Shown piece after piece: positions 9,386-18,765 of a DNA stretch of 48,578 nucleotides. The DNA is from Verrucomicrobiales bacterium (GTDB lineage: Bacteria > Verrucomicrobiota > Verrucomicrobiia > Limisphaerales > UBA9464): the NCBI GenBank assembly GCA_005793375.1, contig SXSK01000238.1:1-48578 (forward strand), in the 5' to 3' direction. The translations under genes and the position numbers were made by a program. Each line of letters begins with the position of its first letter. Position 1 is the first letter of the stretch. The notes below the pieces were generated by a model. The model was not told the origin of the DNA, ran no database searches, and worked only from the letters and a program-made list of their open reading frames with translations.

Positions 9386-10726
9386 TCAAACCAGTTCCGG
9401 CATCGCCTTCCAGCCATCCACCAAATAGTGAGGCCGACCTGTGAGGTCTGGAATCGTGACGAGACTGGGGTCGAGGCCCAATTGATGATACAAGGTGGCG
9501 AAAACCTCACCGAAATGGACGCCGCGATCGGCAATTTCTCCTCCCAACCGATCGGTGGCGCCGATGACTTGGCCGGTCCTCATACCGCCACCAGCGAGCA
9601 AAGCGCAACCCACCTGAGGCCAGTGATCGCGGCCAGCATCCGCATTGATCAAGGGTGTGCGACCGAATTCACCCCAAGCGACGACCGCCACATCCTTGTC
9701 CAACCCGCGTTCGTGTAGATCTTCCACGAGGGCGCTGATGGCCTGATCAAACAATGGCAGATGTGTGAGCAACTCGCTGTGATTGTGGCTGTGGAAATCC
9801 CAGCGCCCAAAATTGAGAGTGACGCATCGAGCGCCTGCTTCCACCAAGCGGCGGGCGACGAGGAAGTGCTCGCAGTTTCGTGGAGCTCCATCGCCATAAT
9901 TCTTCGGATCGCCCTTGCCGTAGCGCTCGCGCACCGAAGCGGGCTCCTTGGTGAAATCCAATGCCTCCAGCAGCTTGCTCGAGGTTAGAATGTTGAACGC
10001 CTGCTGTTTGAAGGAATCGAGCCCTTCCACGGCGCCGCTTTGATCCAATTCACGTCGGAATGAGTCGAATCCAGCCAGCAGCGCACGACGGTCTGACAGC
10101 TGTTCTAAGCTGATGTGGTTCAGTTTGAGGTCCTCCATGCCCGGCCCGTTCGGGCGGAAGGCCCTGTGCGTCGGCCCCAAAAAGCCTGGATGCCCTGGAG
10201 ATCCGTACGGCGGGTGACCTGCTGGTGGGGCTAATCCCACGAATGCTGGAACGGCCGGCTCGGCTTGTGCCCGGAGTTTGGAAAGCACCGAGCCCATCGA
10301 GGGCCAGCCTCCAGGCGGTTGTTTGGGAACAGGCCGACCCGTATAGCAAATAAACGAATCATGGTCACCATTCGGTGAGCCGTACATCGTCCGGATTGGC
10401 ACGAGTTTGTCCATGATCTTGGCGCAACGAGGCATATGCTCGGAGATCTGAATTCCGGGAACCGATGTCCGCGTTGGACGATGAGGTCCTCGGATCTCGA
10501 GCGGCGCTTCCATCTTCAGGTCGAACATGTCCTGGTGTGGCGGCGCACCCACCAAGTAAATCATGATTACCGCCTTGTGCGATCGACGAATACCGGCGGC
10601 CTGCTCGGCCTGAAGTAGCTGCGGCAAGGACAGCCCCCCCAGGGACAATCCACCAATTTTCATGAAATCTCGGCGCGAAACTCCGTCGCAAAGCCGACCG
10701 GCGGATTTTCCGAAAATCTTGATCAT
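9386..10726 (-). CDS. DUF1501 family protein with Tat signal
   Basis: DUF1501 proteins are abundant in Planctomycetes and Verrucomicrobia, belong near the alkaline-phosphatase/sulfatase-like fold, and are usually paired with DUF1553/DUF1549 cytochrome proteins. Their function is unproven. The ATG at 10726 gives MIKIFGKSAG followed by a twin-arginine signal (SRRDFMKIGGLSLGG). Longer in-frame starts up to 10855 would run through the upstream divergent gene and lack a signal-like N-terminus. Family motifs seen: YLVGAPPHQDMFDLK, GDHDSFICYTG, NFGRWDFHSHN, VAWGEFGRTPLIN and GRDHWPQ. Length is 446 residues. No DUF1553 partner adjoins it; the divergent neighbour is an isochorismatase/NPCBM protein. 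Confidence 0.9.
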   Translation of the reverse strand: MIKIFGKSAGRLCDGVSRRDFMKIGGLSLGGLSLPQLLQAEQAAGIRRSHKAVIMIYLVGAPPHQDMFDLKMEAPLEIRGPHRPTRTSVPGIQISEHMPRCAKIMDKLVPIRTMYGSPNGDHDSFICYTGRPVPKQPPGGWPSMGSVLSKLRAQAEPAVPAFVGLAPPAGHPPYGSPGHPGFLGPTHRAFRPNGPGMEDLKLNHISLEQLSDRRALLAGFDSFRRELDQSGAVEGLDSFKQQAFNILTSSKLLEALDFTKEPASVRERYGKGDPKNYGDGAPRNCEHFLVARRLVEAGARCVTLNFGRWDFHSHNHSELLTHLPLFDQAISALVEDLHERGLDKDVAVVAWGEFGRTPLINADAGRDHWPQVGCALLAGGGMRTGQVIGATDRLGGEIADRGVHFGEVFATLYHQLGLDPSLVTIPDLTGRPHYLVDGWKAMPELV

Positions 10727-10844
10727 GCGATTAAACGGGTGGATACCCGATCCCATCCTGCAATACAACCAGGAATCAGCTACACAACCAGGATTTCTTT
10801 GGTCGAATGGAAGTTGACGCCCTACCAAAAACGCCCTTCCCTGA

Positions 10845-12452
10845 GTGAATACCAAGCGGTTCCAACGGCCAATGCACCCGTCCTATCGACTCAGTGACCC
10901 GATCGTTGCGAGGTTTCATACTCTGAGGATCTTGATCCTTTGCGTCGTTTCCCTCGTGTCAGATAGCGCCGCCAGTGAAGTTCAGTGGACACTCCGTGCT
11001 CGCGATCGGCAGGGTGGATTACTTCAACGCACCGAATCCATCGAGCCGTCCAGGGTTGGGGTCGTTGTGATGGATATGTGGGCGTACCACTGGTGCATGA
11101 CCTGTGCCGAACGGGCATCCGCGCTGGTACCGCGGATGAACCAGGCGTTGGAAGGGGCGCGACGCCTCGGAATGACCGTCATTTTCACACCGACGAGCGC
11201 CATTGCTGCGTCCGAAAAAAGCCCGCAACGTCGCGCTGCGCGATTGCTTCCAGACGCCCCGTGGCCGCCCCTGCTGCCCATTCAATCACCTCAGTGCGGC
11301 CTCAAGAACCCGTTTTCCTGCCGCTGCGGTCCTGGAATAGATTGCCCTCGAAATTGGGGAGGTGACGCAATGCATCCAGATCTTCGAGTAGCGCGGAAAG
11401 ATTTTGTGGCCTGGGGGACCCGCGAGGTTTGGAACATCATCGGTGCGCGTCAGTTGGAGAAATTGATTTACGTGGGTATTGCGGCGGACATCTGCGTCCT
11501 GGGGAAGGGTGAAGGCATCGTGCCCATGAGCCGCCTAGGGGTGCCATGTATTCTCGCACGCGATCTGACGGACACCGATAGCTATCCGCCACAGGAGGCC
11601 CTCGAACATACGCTCAAAATTATCGAGACCGAATTGGTTCCCACGATAGATTTCGCTGAATTCCTGAATGCCAACGCTGCCGGGACCGATTGGGACCGAT
11701 TGGAATCCGTGCGAATTCGTCCCTGGGGAAAACCCCAACGCCCGTATTTTTTCCGAGAGGAATGCACTGTCTTCCTCGAACCCAAAGCAGCGCCTGGCGA
11801 GGAGATCCGGTACACCGTGGACGGGCGTTCACCCGACACAACATCGCTTCTGTATTCCCGGGCAATCGTTCTGACGAATCGAACCCGATTGAGGGTCCAT
11901 CGTTTTCGAGGAGGTCAGCCGGTTGGGTTGGGGAGCGATGCGTTATACGAGAAGTTGCCGGTGACACCTCAAGTTCCGACGCTTCGGTTGTGGGAGCTCG
12001 AACCGTTGCGAATCCGGTATTCCGACCTGAAAAGTGAATGGCATGTCCCAGCCCGCACCTGGGGCATGACACTGCGTGGAGTTGACTATCATCAGGGAAT
12101 CACGCTCCATGCACCCGGTTGGATCGAATTTCGGATTCCCACAGGCGCTTCCCGTTTTGTGGCACTTGCGGGAGCGGACGATGCCCCTAAAGGACGATTT
12201 AACGCCCAATTCTTGGGGCAGCGACCCAGCATGGTGTTTCACGTAATGATTGATGGAAAACGGGTGGCGGACAGTCCTGTCATGCGATTGGGTCAGGTTC
12301 CTTGGCCGTTCGATATTCCCATTCCCAGAGGCGCTAAGACGCTCCGACTCGAAGTCACCGATGCGGGGGATGGATCCCGTCTGGATTATGGAGATTTTGT
12401 CCAGGCGGGATTTCTCATCCCTGAATATGTCGGCCCGAGGAATCTTTATTAA
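10845..12452 (+). CDS. Secreted isochorismatase-like hydrolase with CHB_HEX and NPCBM domains
   Basis: Three-domain exported protein. After a signal-like helix (LRILILCVVSLVSDSAAS) comes an isochorismatase/nicotinamidase-type cysteine hydrolase domain. It has D77 in VVMDMW, a lysine in ARKDF, and C217 in GIAADICVLGKGEG, matching the Asp-Lys-Cys triad. Next is a chitobiase/hexosaminidase C-terminal-like segment (YTVDGRSPDTTS...). Last is an NPCBM carbohydrate-binding module (GITLHAPGWIEF, LRLEVTDAGDG). I infer amide hydrolysis on a carbohydrate-linked or cell-wall-like substrate, but the substrate is unknown. The start is GTG 10845 or, as likely, ATG 10872. recJ follows eight bases after the stop. 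It is divergent from the DUF1501 gene, and the roughly 120-145 bases between them should hold both promoters. Confidence 0.82.
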   Translation: MNTKRFQRPMHPSYRLSDPIVARFHTLRILILCVVSLVSDSAASEVQWTLRARDRQGGLLQRTESIEPSRVGVVVMDMWAYHWCMTCAERASALVPRMNQALEGARRLGMTVIFTPTSAIAASEKSPQRRAARLLPDAPWPPLLPIQSPQCGLKNPFSCRCGPGIDCPRNWGGDAMHPDLRVARKDFVAWGTREVWNIIGARQLEKLIYVGIAADICVLGKGEGIVPMSRLGVPCILARDLTDTDSYPPQEALEHTLKIIETELVPTIDFAEFLNANAAGTDWDRLESVRIRPWGKPQRPYFFREECTVFLEPKAAPGEEIRYTVDGRSPDTTSLLYSRAIVLTNRTRLRVHRFRGGQPVGLGSDALYEKLPVTPQVPTLRLWELEPLRIRYSDLKSEWHVPARTWGMTLRGVDYHQGITLHAPGWIEFRIPTGASRFVALAGADDAPKGRFNAQFLGQRPSMVFHVMIDGKRVADSPVMRLGQVPWPFDIPIPRGAKTLRLEVTDAGDGSRLDYGDFVQAGFLIPEYVGPRNLY

Positions 12453-12460
12453 AGCCCACA

Positions 12461-14335
12461 ATGCGGAATAGGGCTGCGGTGTGTGGATTCTCCATTGAAG
12501 GTTCCGCGTTGCGATCGGGAGCCTTCCAGGTCACAATAGGCCCTGCCCGAAACGACCGACTTAACACCCAACTTTTGAAGCCTACTGCGGAACCTCGATG
12601 GACCCTAGCGCCCCGGCTCCCTGCAGTGGTCGAGCGATTGAGCCAAGAATGCGGGATTTCAACGCTGGTCGCGCAGTGTTTGGTGAATCGTGGCTTTGCC
12701 GATCCGGAACAAGCCTCAGCGTTCTTGGAACCTCGTCTCCGCATGCTGGCAGATCCCTTTCTGTTGCCTGACATGGCAAAGGCGGTTGAACGGTTGTTCG
12801 ATGCGCGTACGGCGGGTGCGCCTTTGGTGATCTTCGGTGACTATGATGTCGATGGGGTCACCGCCACGACGGTGCTGACGGATGTCATGACAGCACTTGG
12901 ATGGACAGTTCATCAATACCTCCCTCATCGTCTGGAGGAAGGTTACGGCCTGAGTCAAGCCGCGGTGGAAAACTGCCTCGCCAAATTTTCGGTGGGTTTG
13001 GTGCTCGCGGTGGACTGTGGCTCGACGGCTGTTGCTCCCATTGCATGGCTTAAGGAACGGGCTGTGGACGTGGTGGTGCTGGACCATCATCAACTGACCC
13101 ATCCACTACCGCCTGCGTTTGCTTTGGTAAATCCGCAATGTGAACGTCTCTCGGCTAAGCCGAGCACAGGGGCTCCGGCAACCATGCCAGCCTTTGGAGA
13201 ACTGTGCTCCGCGGGATTGGCCTTTAAGCTGGCGCATGCCCTGGTAAAACATGGTCGTGAACGCGACTTGCCTGGTTTTGCGGTATTTGATCTAAAGCCA
13301 CTGCTCGATCTCGTGGCCCTCGGCACGATCGCCGATCTCGTTCCGCTCACGGGTGAAAACCGAATCCTGGTGACCGCCGGCCTGGAGCGACTGCAAGTGA
13401 CGACGCGCCCGGGAATCGTGGCGCTCAAGGCGGTCGCACAAACCCAAGGAACGATTGGATCGTTCGAAGTCGGATTCCAATTGGCACCTCGGCTCAATGC
13501 CGCGGGCCGGCTAGAAACCGCTCATGAAGCTCTTCAATTGCTCCTGTCGACCGACCGCATCTTGGCATCCCGCCTAGCGACATCTCTCGATGCTCGCAAT
13601 CGTGAAAGACAGGCCATCGAACGAGCCATTTCCATCGAAGCCGCCGATGCCGTCCGAGCCAGGTTTGATCCCGAGTGCGACTTCGTGGTGGTAGAAGGCC
13701 GGGCCGAATGGCATATTGGGGTAGTAGGTATCGTTGCGTCGCGTGTTTTGCGCGAATTTTATCGTCCCACAGTGATCCTTGGTGGTGATGGTGAGACGTG
13801 GCGTGGTTCAGGGCGCAGTATTCCTGGTTTCGACCTGGCGGCTGCGTTGCGAGAGTGCGATGACCTTTTGATCAAGCATGGCGGACATGCCATGGCTGCC
13901 GGAGTCAGCATTCATCCCGACCAAGTGGACTCGTTTCGAGCGCGGTTGAATACCTTGGCTCAGCAACAGTTGACGCCTCAGTTATTGCGCCCCGAATTAC
14001 GTCTGGATGCGGAGATAGCTCTCTCGGATATCACCATGGATCGAGTGGAAGAACTCGACCGGCTTCGTCCATTTGGACAGGAAAATCCCGAGGTGCGTCT
14101 GTGTGTTCGCCGAGTGTCGCTGGCTAGGGATCCACTTCGCATGGGGAGGGAACAGCAGCACGCGCGACTCTCGCTATACGCGGGTGGGGCCACCGCAGAA
14201 TGTGTCTGGTGGAATTATGCGGAACTTCCGATGCCCCAGGGGATGTTCGACGTAGCGGTTGTGCCAGCGATTAACGAATACAACGGACGGCGGTCGCTCC
14301 AGTTGAAACTACTGGACTGGCGGGTCTCGGGTTAA
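12461..14335 (+). CDS. recJ: Single-stranded-DNA-specific exonuclease RecJ
   Basis: 5'-3' ssDNA exonuclease of recombination and mismatch repair, DHH superfamily. Motif I is VIFGDYDVDGVTAT, and the DHH motif is D208-H209-H210 in VVLDHHQL. The DHHA1 domain carries GRGSGRSIPGFDLAAAL-like text and KHGGHAMAAGVSI. A C-terminal OB-like domain follows (RPFGQENPEVRL). From ATG 12461 the protein is 624 residues, but similarity to RecJ begins only near residue 45 (PRWTLAPRLPA). The true start may therefore be the in-frame TTG at 12575 or another internal codon. It lies eight bases after the isochorismatase gene, so they may be co-transcribed. Confidence 0.93.
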   Translation: MRNRAAVCGFSIEGSALRSGAFQVTIGPARNDRLNTQLLKPTAEPRWTLAPRLPAVVERLSQECGISTLVAQCLVNRGFADPEQASAFLEPRLRMLADPFLLPDMAKAVERLFDARTAGAPLVIFGDYDVDGVTATTVLTDVMTALGWTVHQYLPHRLEEGYGLSQAAVENCLAKFSVGLVLAVDCGSTAVAPIAWLKERAVDVVVLDHHQLTHPLPPAFALVNPQCERLSAKPSTGAPATMPAFGELCSAGLAFKLAHALVKHGRERDLPGFAVFDLKPLLDLVALGTIADLVPLTGENRILVTAGLERLQVTTRPGIVALKAVAQTQGTIGSFEVGFQLAPRLNAAGRLETAHEALQLLLSTDRILASRLATSLDARNRERQAIERAISIEAADAVRARFDPECDFVVVEGRAEWHIGVVGIVASRVLREFYRPTVILGGDGETWRGSGRSIPGFDLAAALRECDDLLIKHGGHAMAAGVSIHPDQVDSFRARLNTLAQQQLTPQLLRPELRLDAEIALSDITMDRVEELDRLRPFGQENPEVRLCVRRVSLARDPLRMGREQQHARLSLYAGGATAECVWWNYAELPMPQGMFDVAVVPAINEYNGRRSLQLKLLDWRVSG

Positions 14336-14502
14336 ACTGGTCATCGCGGTTGTCACTCGGTGGCGACGGGTGGTTGGCGCCAATCGAGCCGGTTTCGGAT
14401 GGGCGTGATGACTCCGGCAGGTTCTAGTGCGGCGGTTGGTGGACTGTGTTGCCGACGAGAGGATTGGCTCTTTAGCGGACTCCCCACTAAACTGTGTCCC
14501 TA

Positions 14503-15324
14503 ATGAACGTCGAGGGTCAGCACCGGGCATCTGAGAATGCCGACGATCACGCCTTCCGGTTTGGTGGGTTGGCGCGGTTGTTTGGTACCAAAGGCTTGGA
14601 GCGATTGCGTGGTTCGCACGTGTGTGTGGTTGGCGTGGGTGGGGTGGGATCTTGGGTTGTGGAAGCCCTGGCACGCTCGGGTATCGGGGCGCTCACTCTG
14701 GTGGATCTCGACGAGATTTGTGTGAGTAATATTAATCGCCAGCTCCCAGCCCTAAATTCAACGGTGGGCCGTGCCAAGGTCGAAGTCCTGGCGGAACGTG
14801 TTCGCGACATCCATCCCGAATGCCGGATCGACGCACGCCAGGAGTTCTTCACGGACTCCACTGCGGCTTCCGTGCTTTCAGCGCCATACACACACGTGGT
14901 GGATGCCATCGACGCTGTGAAGAACAAATGCCTTCTGATTGCTCAATGTCTGGAGCGAAAGCTGCCACTGACCGTGTGCGGTGGTGCCGGTGGGAGACGG
15001 GATGCCACTCGTGTTTGCATGGAAGATCTGGCGCGCGTCACCCAGGATCGATTGTTGGCAGAAGTCCGCAGACGATTGCGGAAGGAGTATGGTTTTCCAA
15101 GGGGCGACCGAAAATTTGGCATCGCCTGCGTTTGTTCGCCCGAGCCGCCGATCTTTCCTCGTGTCGACGGTTCCGTTTGTGCTACTCGTGAGCCCTCTCC
15201 CGAAGGGCAGTCGCTCCGGTTGAACTGCGATTGGGGCTTTGGCTCGGCCGCGTTTGTCACCGCGACCTTTGGGATGGTGGCAGCGGGGTATGTCGTCCAA
15301 CGAATTGTGGAAACCGAACCGTGA
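14503..15324 (+). CDS. tcdA: tRNA threonylcarbamoyladenosine dehydratase
   Basis: E1-like ThiF-fold enzyme that uses ATP to cyclise t6A at position 37 of ANN-decoding tRNAs to ct6A. Features along the protein: FRFGGLARLFG near the N-terminus; the nucleotide-binding VVGVGGVGSWVVEALARSGIG-type Rossmann loop; DLDEICVSNINRQLPAL with the adenylation arginine; VVDAIDAVKNK; the family-specific CGGAGGRRDATRV; and a C-terminal GFGSAAFVTATFGMVA membrane-like tail. These fit TcdA rather than ThiF or MoeB. Start ATG 14503; GTG 14494 would add three residues. The preceding 158-base gap shows nothing clear. The Shine-Dalgarno of the next gene overlaps its stop codon. Confidence 0.94.
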   Translation: MNVEGQHRASENADDHAFRFGGLARLFGTKGLERLRGSHVCVVGVGGVGSWVVEALARSGIGALTLVDLDEICVSNINRQLPALNSTVGRAKVEVLAERVRDIHPECRIDARQEFFTDSTAASVLSAPYTHVVDAIDAVKNKCLLIAQCLERKLPLTVCGGAGGRRDATRVCMEDLARVTQDRLLAEVRRRLRKEYGFPRGDRKFGIACVCSPEPPIFPRVDGSVCATREPSPEGQSLRLNCDWGFGSAAFVTATFGMVAAGYVVQRIVETEP

Positions 15325-15328
15325 AGGA
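15323..15328 (+). promoter_or_regulatory. Shine-Dalgarno that fixes the dehydrogenase start
   Basis: GAAGGA lies six bases before ATG 15335 and overlaps the tcdA stop codon (15322-15324). It supports starting the next gene at 15335 rather than at the upstream in-frame codon 15239 inside tcdA, and suggests translational coupling. It is one of the few convincing ribosome-binding sites in the window. Confidence 0.75.
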
Positions 15329-15334
15329 AAAACG

Positions 15335-18300
15335 ATGGGAGCTGGATTCAGAATTCTGGGATGGTGGTGCCTGGCGCTGATTGCGCTCTCACTGGGCGCG
15401 GTAGCGCCGATGGCCCAAACGCTGATTCAGGCGCCGCGTGTCGCAATTCCCGGGTGGTCTATGGAGCTTCTATTGCAAGCGCCTGCCGTCCGGCATCCCT
15501 CTGTCGTGTGCACCGCACCTGATGGCCGGATCTTCATTGGCGAAGATCCCATGGACATTTCAACGCCACGCGCCGATGTGCGGGAGGGGCGGATCCTTTG
15601 CCGGCATCCGGACGGTCGGATCACGGTATTTGCGGACCGTCTCTACGCGCCATTTGGGATGCAATACCTCGATGGCCGACTCTATGTGTTACACAACCCC
15701 AAGTTCAGTGTGTGGGAAGACGGCGGGGATCGTGGGGTTCACCGTTTGGACTTGATCGAGCAGACCAATCCGAACGCCTGGGCTCTCGACTGGAACGATC
15801 ATGTGCCCGCGAATTTTCGTCTCGGCATGGACGGTTATTTCTATATGGCGGTGGGCGACAAGGGCCTCTACGGAGCGGTCGGTCGCGATGGTCATCGCGT
15901 GGATCTTCCGGGAGGCGGCATTTTGCGATTGCGACCGGATGGCACCGGCCTGGAGGTCTTCAGTCTCGGCGTGCGCAACATTATGGATGTGGCACTGAAT
16001 TCCGAAGATGAGCTGTTCACATACGACAACACCGATGAGCACGAATGGATGGGACGCCTGACGCACATGGTGGAGGATGGATTTTATGGCTATCCCCACG
16101 ACTTCATTCCTCAACGGCCCTACACGCTTTGGTGTTTCGCGGATTTTGGTGCGGGAGCGGCCACGGGGACATTTGCCTACACGGATGACGTCTTGCCGGT
16201 GGAGTATCAGGACAACCTGATACTCGCCGACTTTGGCAAACGTCAGTTGCTGCGCGTTCGCACGGAACGTGATGGAGGCAGCTATCGGGTGATGTTTCCC
16301 TCCAACCGGGTGGAAATCAGTCGCGCGTCCTCCAATGCCCTTCCTGGCATGTCTTCCGTCGAAGCATTCTTTCATGAGCCCCCAGAAGAGTTCCGCCCTG
16401 TGGGCATCTCGCCGACGGCGGACGGATCGGGAATCCTGATCTGCGATTGGCAACATCGCGATAGCAAGGATACGAATGCGCTCTGTGGGCGGCTCTGGAA
16501 ACTGGGGTGGACCGGAACCCGATCCGGGAGTCCGAGGCCTAACTGGTACGTGCCTGCTGCCCAGGGAAAGCCCTTTGAAGCCTTGACGAGCGAGCTGATT
16601 GCCGGCTTGAGCCATGGATCCCGCGAGGTGCGTCATTGTGCGCAACGGCGCCTAACGGATCGTGCCAAGAAGTCATCGGCTAACTCCGCCATGGGTGAGG
16701 AGGTGATCTCTGCTTTGAAGACGGTCCTTACCAACACACAGGCTGTGGCGTTGGCGCGCTTGCATGCACTCTGGGCGCTGGATGGCGTGGATGCTGGCAC
16801 GAGCCTGTCCTCGACCTTGGCGGACTTAGTGCGGGACCCGTCGGTGCCTATGCGACGCCAAGTGATCCGACAAATAGGACTGCGACGAACCGTGGAAGCT
16901 GAGCTATTGTTGACACCCCAGTTGTGGAATAGCGACGCCTCGATACGGCGTGCGGCAGCGACTGCGATGGGACGTATGGGAGATTTGCCGTGGGCCTTGC
17001 GCATCCTGGCCGGTCTGGACGACTCGGACCTGTTTGCGAGGTACGCCAAATTCACGGCTTTAAACCGAATTGGTCGGCGCGATCCGCGAGTGTGGCGGCA
17101 TTTGGTCCGTTCTTTGGAAGCGGCGCCAACCAGTCGCCAGCAGTCCACAATGCATGCCATGCGCGAGACGTTTGATCGGACGTTGGTGGATCAGTTGGTG
17201 TTAGTAGTACGCGATGGGCAGCGACCGGTCGAGGACCGGGCTCTCGCCTTAAAAATGGCCGCCTCGTTGCATCGCCAACCGCCTCCCTGGCAGGGCCAAT
17301 GGGGAGCTTACCATCCGTTTCGCAACGCGCCCTCCCGCAAGACCGTCGACTGGGATGGCACCACGGTGGTCGTTTCGACGTTGAACGAGATGCTGACCCA
17401 TCCGGAAGTGGAGTTGCGTGTCGTCGCGGTTAAGGGATTAGCTGATGCTGGCGAGACCAACGCGGCGCCGCAGTTGCGAGACCTTTTTGGACGTGAGACC
17501 AGCCCTCGACTCCGCCAGTCGATTCTCTCGGCATTGGGACAGTTCGCTGATCCAAAGTCAGTAGGGGTCTGCATGAGTGTCTTGACCCCAGTGGCAGCGA
17601 ACCAAGTAGTGTTGGATGATCTGGCGGCGGTTGCCATCCGGACCCTTGAACGTATCGGAACTCCTGAGGCTGTGGAGGCATTGATTCAATTCCTTCAACG
17701 CCCCGATGCCGACGCGTCACTGCTTCGACAGGCGGTGGTGGCTTTGGGGCAGCTCAAGGCGTCGGCATCGGTTGCTGAGCTTATTCGCATGACCCAGAAA
17801 ACTGAGGTCGAATTGGCAGCGCGCAGCGCAACGGCATTGGGCCGAATCGGCGGGCGCGAGGCGGTTGCAGCTTTGATGCAATTGGCGGACCATGGCGCTC
17901 ACGAAGTCCGTCGTGCGGCGATTCAATCCTTGGGGCAATTGGCAGCTGTTGAAGCGGTGCCAGTCATGGTGAAGGCTTGGTCGGAGCTTCCCTTGCGTCC
18001 GGAGGCTTTCATGGCCTTGACCCGTGTGCCAACCGCAGTCGCTTTGGAGGCGTATCTTGACGGTCTGTCCTCCCGCAATCCGGATCAGCGGTTGGTTGCT
18101 CGCAACGCCTTGAAGTCCATTCGTGCTGAACTTCGAACTTCACTGGAAGGGCGCGTTGCTCAGTTGGCTCCCTCGGTGGCGGCGGAGTTGCAACAGGTCT
18201 ACGCCGGCGATCCGGAGGCCGCCCCAGGGCCGATTTTTCAGGCGGCGATACGGGTGCTGACGACGGCGGATTATCTGGCGGCCGCAAGTGCCGGTGGCGG

Positions 18301-18733
18301 CGACATCGCGAAGGGACGGGCGCTGTTTGTCGATGCCAAAGGTATGAATTGCATCGGATGCCATAGGATCGCTGGCGCTGGAGGGGATGTGGGTCCAGAC
18401 CTCACCGGGATCGGATCGCAATCCGATCGCCTCGGGCTGGCGGATAGCCTTCTATTTCCGAGTCGTGTGGTGCGCGAAGGCTATCAGCGCAGTGTGTTGC
18501 AATTAAAAGACGGCGAAGAAATGGCCGGGTTGATCAAGGCCGAGACCACAGAATCCGTCACTTTGCGCGACGCGGTGGGGTCATTGCATGTCGTTCAGAA
18601 ATCGGAGATTCAAGAACGGCGACAAACTGCCGATAGTTTGATGCCAGAGGGGCTTCACCTCGGGCTGACCGTGACTGAATTCACGGATCTCATCACGTTT
18701 CTCGCGTCTCTACGTGGCAACCCGCCACCCTGA
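15335..18733 (+). CDS. PVC-type membrane-bound dehydrogenase with HEAT repeats and haem-binding domain
   Basis: Very large exported protein (1132 residues) of the Planctomycetes/Verrucomicrobia-specific dehydrogenase family. It has a signal helix (ILGWWCLALIALSLGAVAPMAQ) and then a sugar-dehydrogenase-like beta-propeller (DGRIFIGEDPMD, FSLGVRNIMDVALN, EWMGRLTHMVEDGFYGYP). An array of HEAT/PBS-type helical repeats follows (about residues 420-920, for example EAVAALMQLADHGAHEVRRAA). The C-terminus is a c-type haem-binding domain with CIGCH at 1006-1010 and GPDLTGIG. It probably oxidises a sugar or alcohol and passes electrons through the haem; substrate and partners are unknown. The start at 15335 is supported by a GAAGGA site. 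It lies ten bases after tcdA and converges on the lipid kinase gene with a 32-base gap. Confidence 0.92.
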   Translation: MGAGFRILGWWCLALIALSLGAVAPMAQTLIQAPRVAIPGWSMELLLQAPAVRHPSVVCTAPDGRIFIGEDPMDISTPRADVREGRILCRHPDGRITVFADRLYAPFGMQYLDGRLYVLHNPKFSVWEDGGDRGVHRLDLIEQTNPNAWALDWNDHVPANFRLGMDGYFYMAVGDKGLYGAVGRDGHRVDLPGGGILRLRPDGTGLEVFSLGVRNIMDVALNSEDELFTYDNTDEHEWMGRLTHMVEDGFYGYPHDFIPQRPYTLWCFADFGAGAATGTFAYTDDVLPVEYQDNLILADFGKRQLLRVRTERDGGSYRVMFPSNRVEISRASSNALPGMSSVEAFFHEPPEEFRPVGISPTADGSGILICDWQHRDSKDTNALCGRLWKLGWTGTRSGSPRPNWYVPAAQGKPFEALTSELIAGLSHGSREVRHCAQRRLTDRAKKSSANSAMGEEVISALKTVLTNTQAVALARLHALWALDGVDAGTSLSSTLADLVRDPSVPMRRQVIRQIGLRRTVEAELLLTPQLWNSDASIRRAAATAMGRMGDLPWALRILAGLDDSDLFARYAKFTALNRIGRRDPRVWRHLVRSLEAAPTSRQQSTMHAMRETFDRTLVDQLVLVVRDGQRPVEDRALALKMAASLHRQPPPWQGQWGAYHPFRNAPSRKTVDWDGTTVVVSTLNEMLTHPEVELRVVAVKGLADAGETNAAPQLRDLFGRETSPRLRQSILSALGQFADPKSVGVCMSVLTPVAANQVVLDDLAAVAIRTLERIGTPEAVEALIQFLQRPDADASLLRQAVVALGQLKASASVAELIRMTQKTEVELAARSATALGRIGGREAVAALMQLADHGAHEVRRAAIQSLGQLAAVEAVPVMVKAWSELPLRPEAFMALTRVPTAVALEAYLDGLSSRNPDQRLVARNALKSIRAELRTSLEGRVAQLAPSVAAELQQVYAGDPEAAPGPIFQAAIRVLTTADYLAAASAGGGDIAKGRALFVDAKGMNCIGCHRIAGAGGDVGPDLTGIGSQSDRLGLADSLLFPSRVVREGYQRSVLQLKDGEEMAGLIKAETTESVTLRDAVGSLHVVQKSEIQERRQTADSLMPEGLHLGLTVTEFTDLITFLASLRGNPPP

Positions 18734-18765
18734 CTTGGAAACTCGACCGGGTTTTTCGCGGCTGC

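Noticed and set aside
11690-11710. A 10-bp direct duplication (GGGACCGATT twice) inside the isochorismatase gene, a possible frameshift.
   Set aside because: The domains on both sides read well in the same frame, and removing one copy would shift the frame and lead to a stop soon after. It is a coding coincidence.
14309-14674. A minus-strand open frame across the recJ-tcdA gap.
   Set aside because: Its translation is rich in P, R, T and H with no domain, and it overlaps the start of tcdA.
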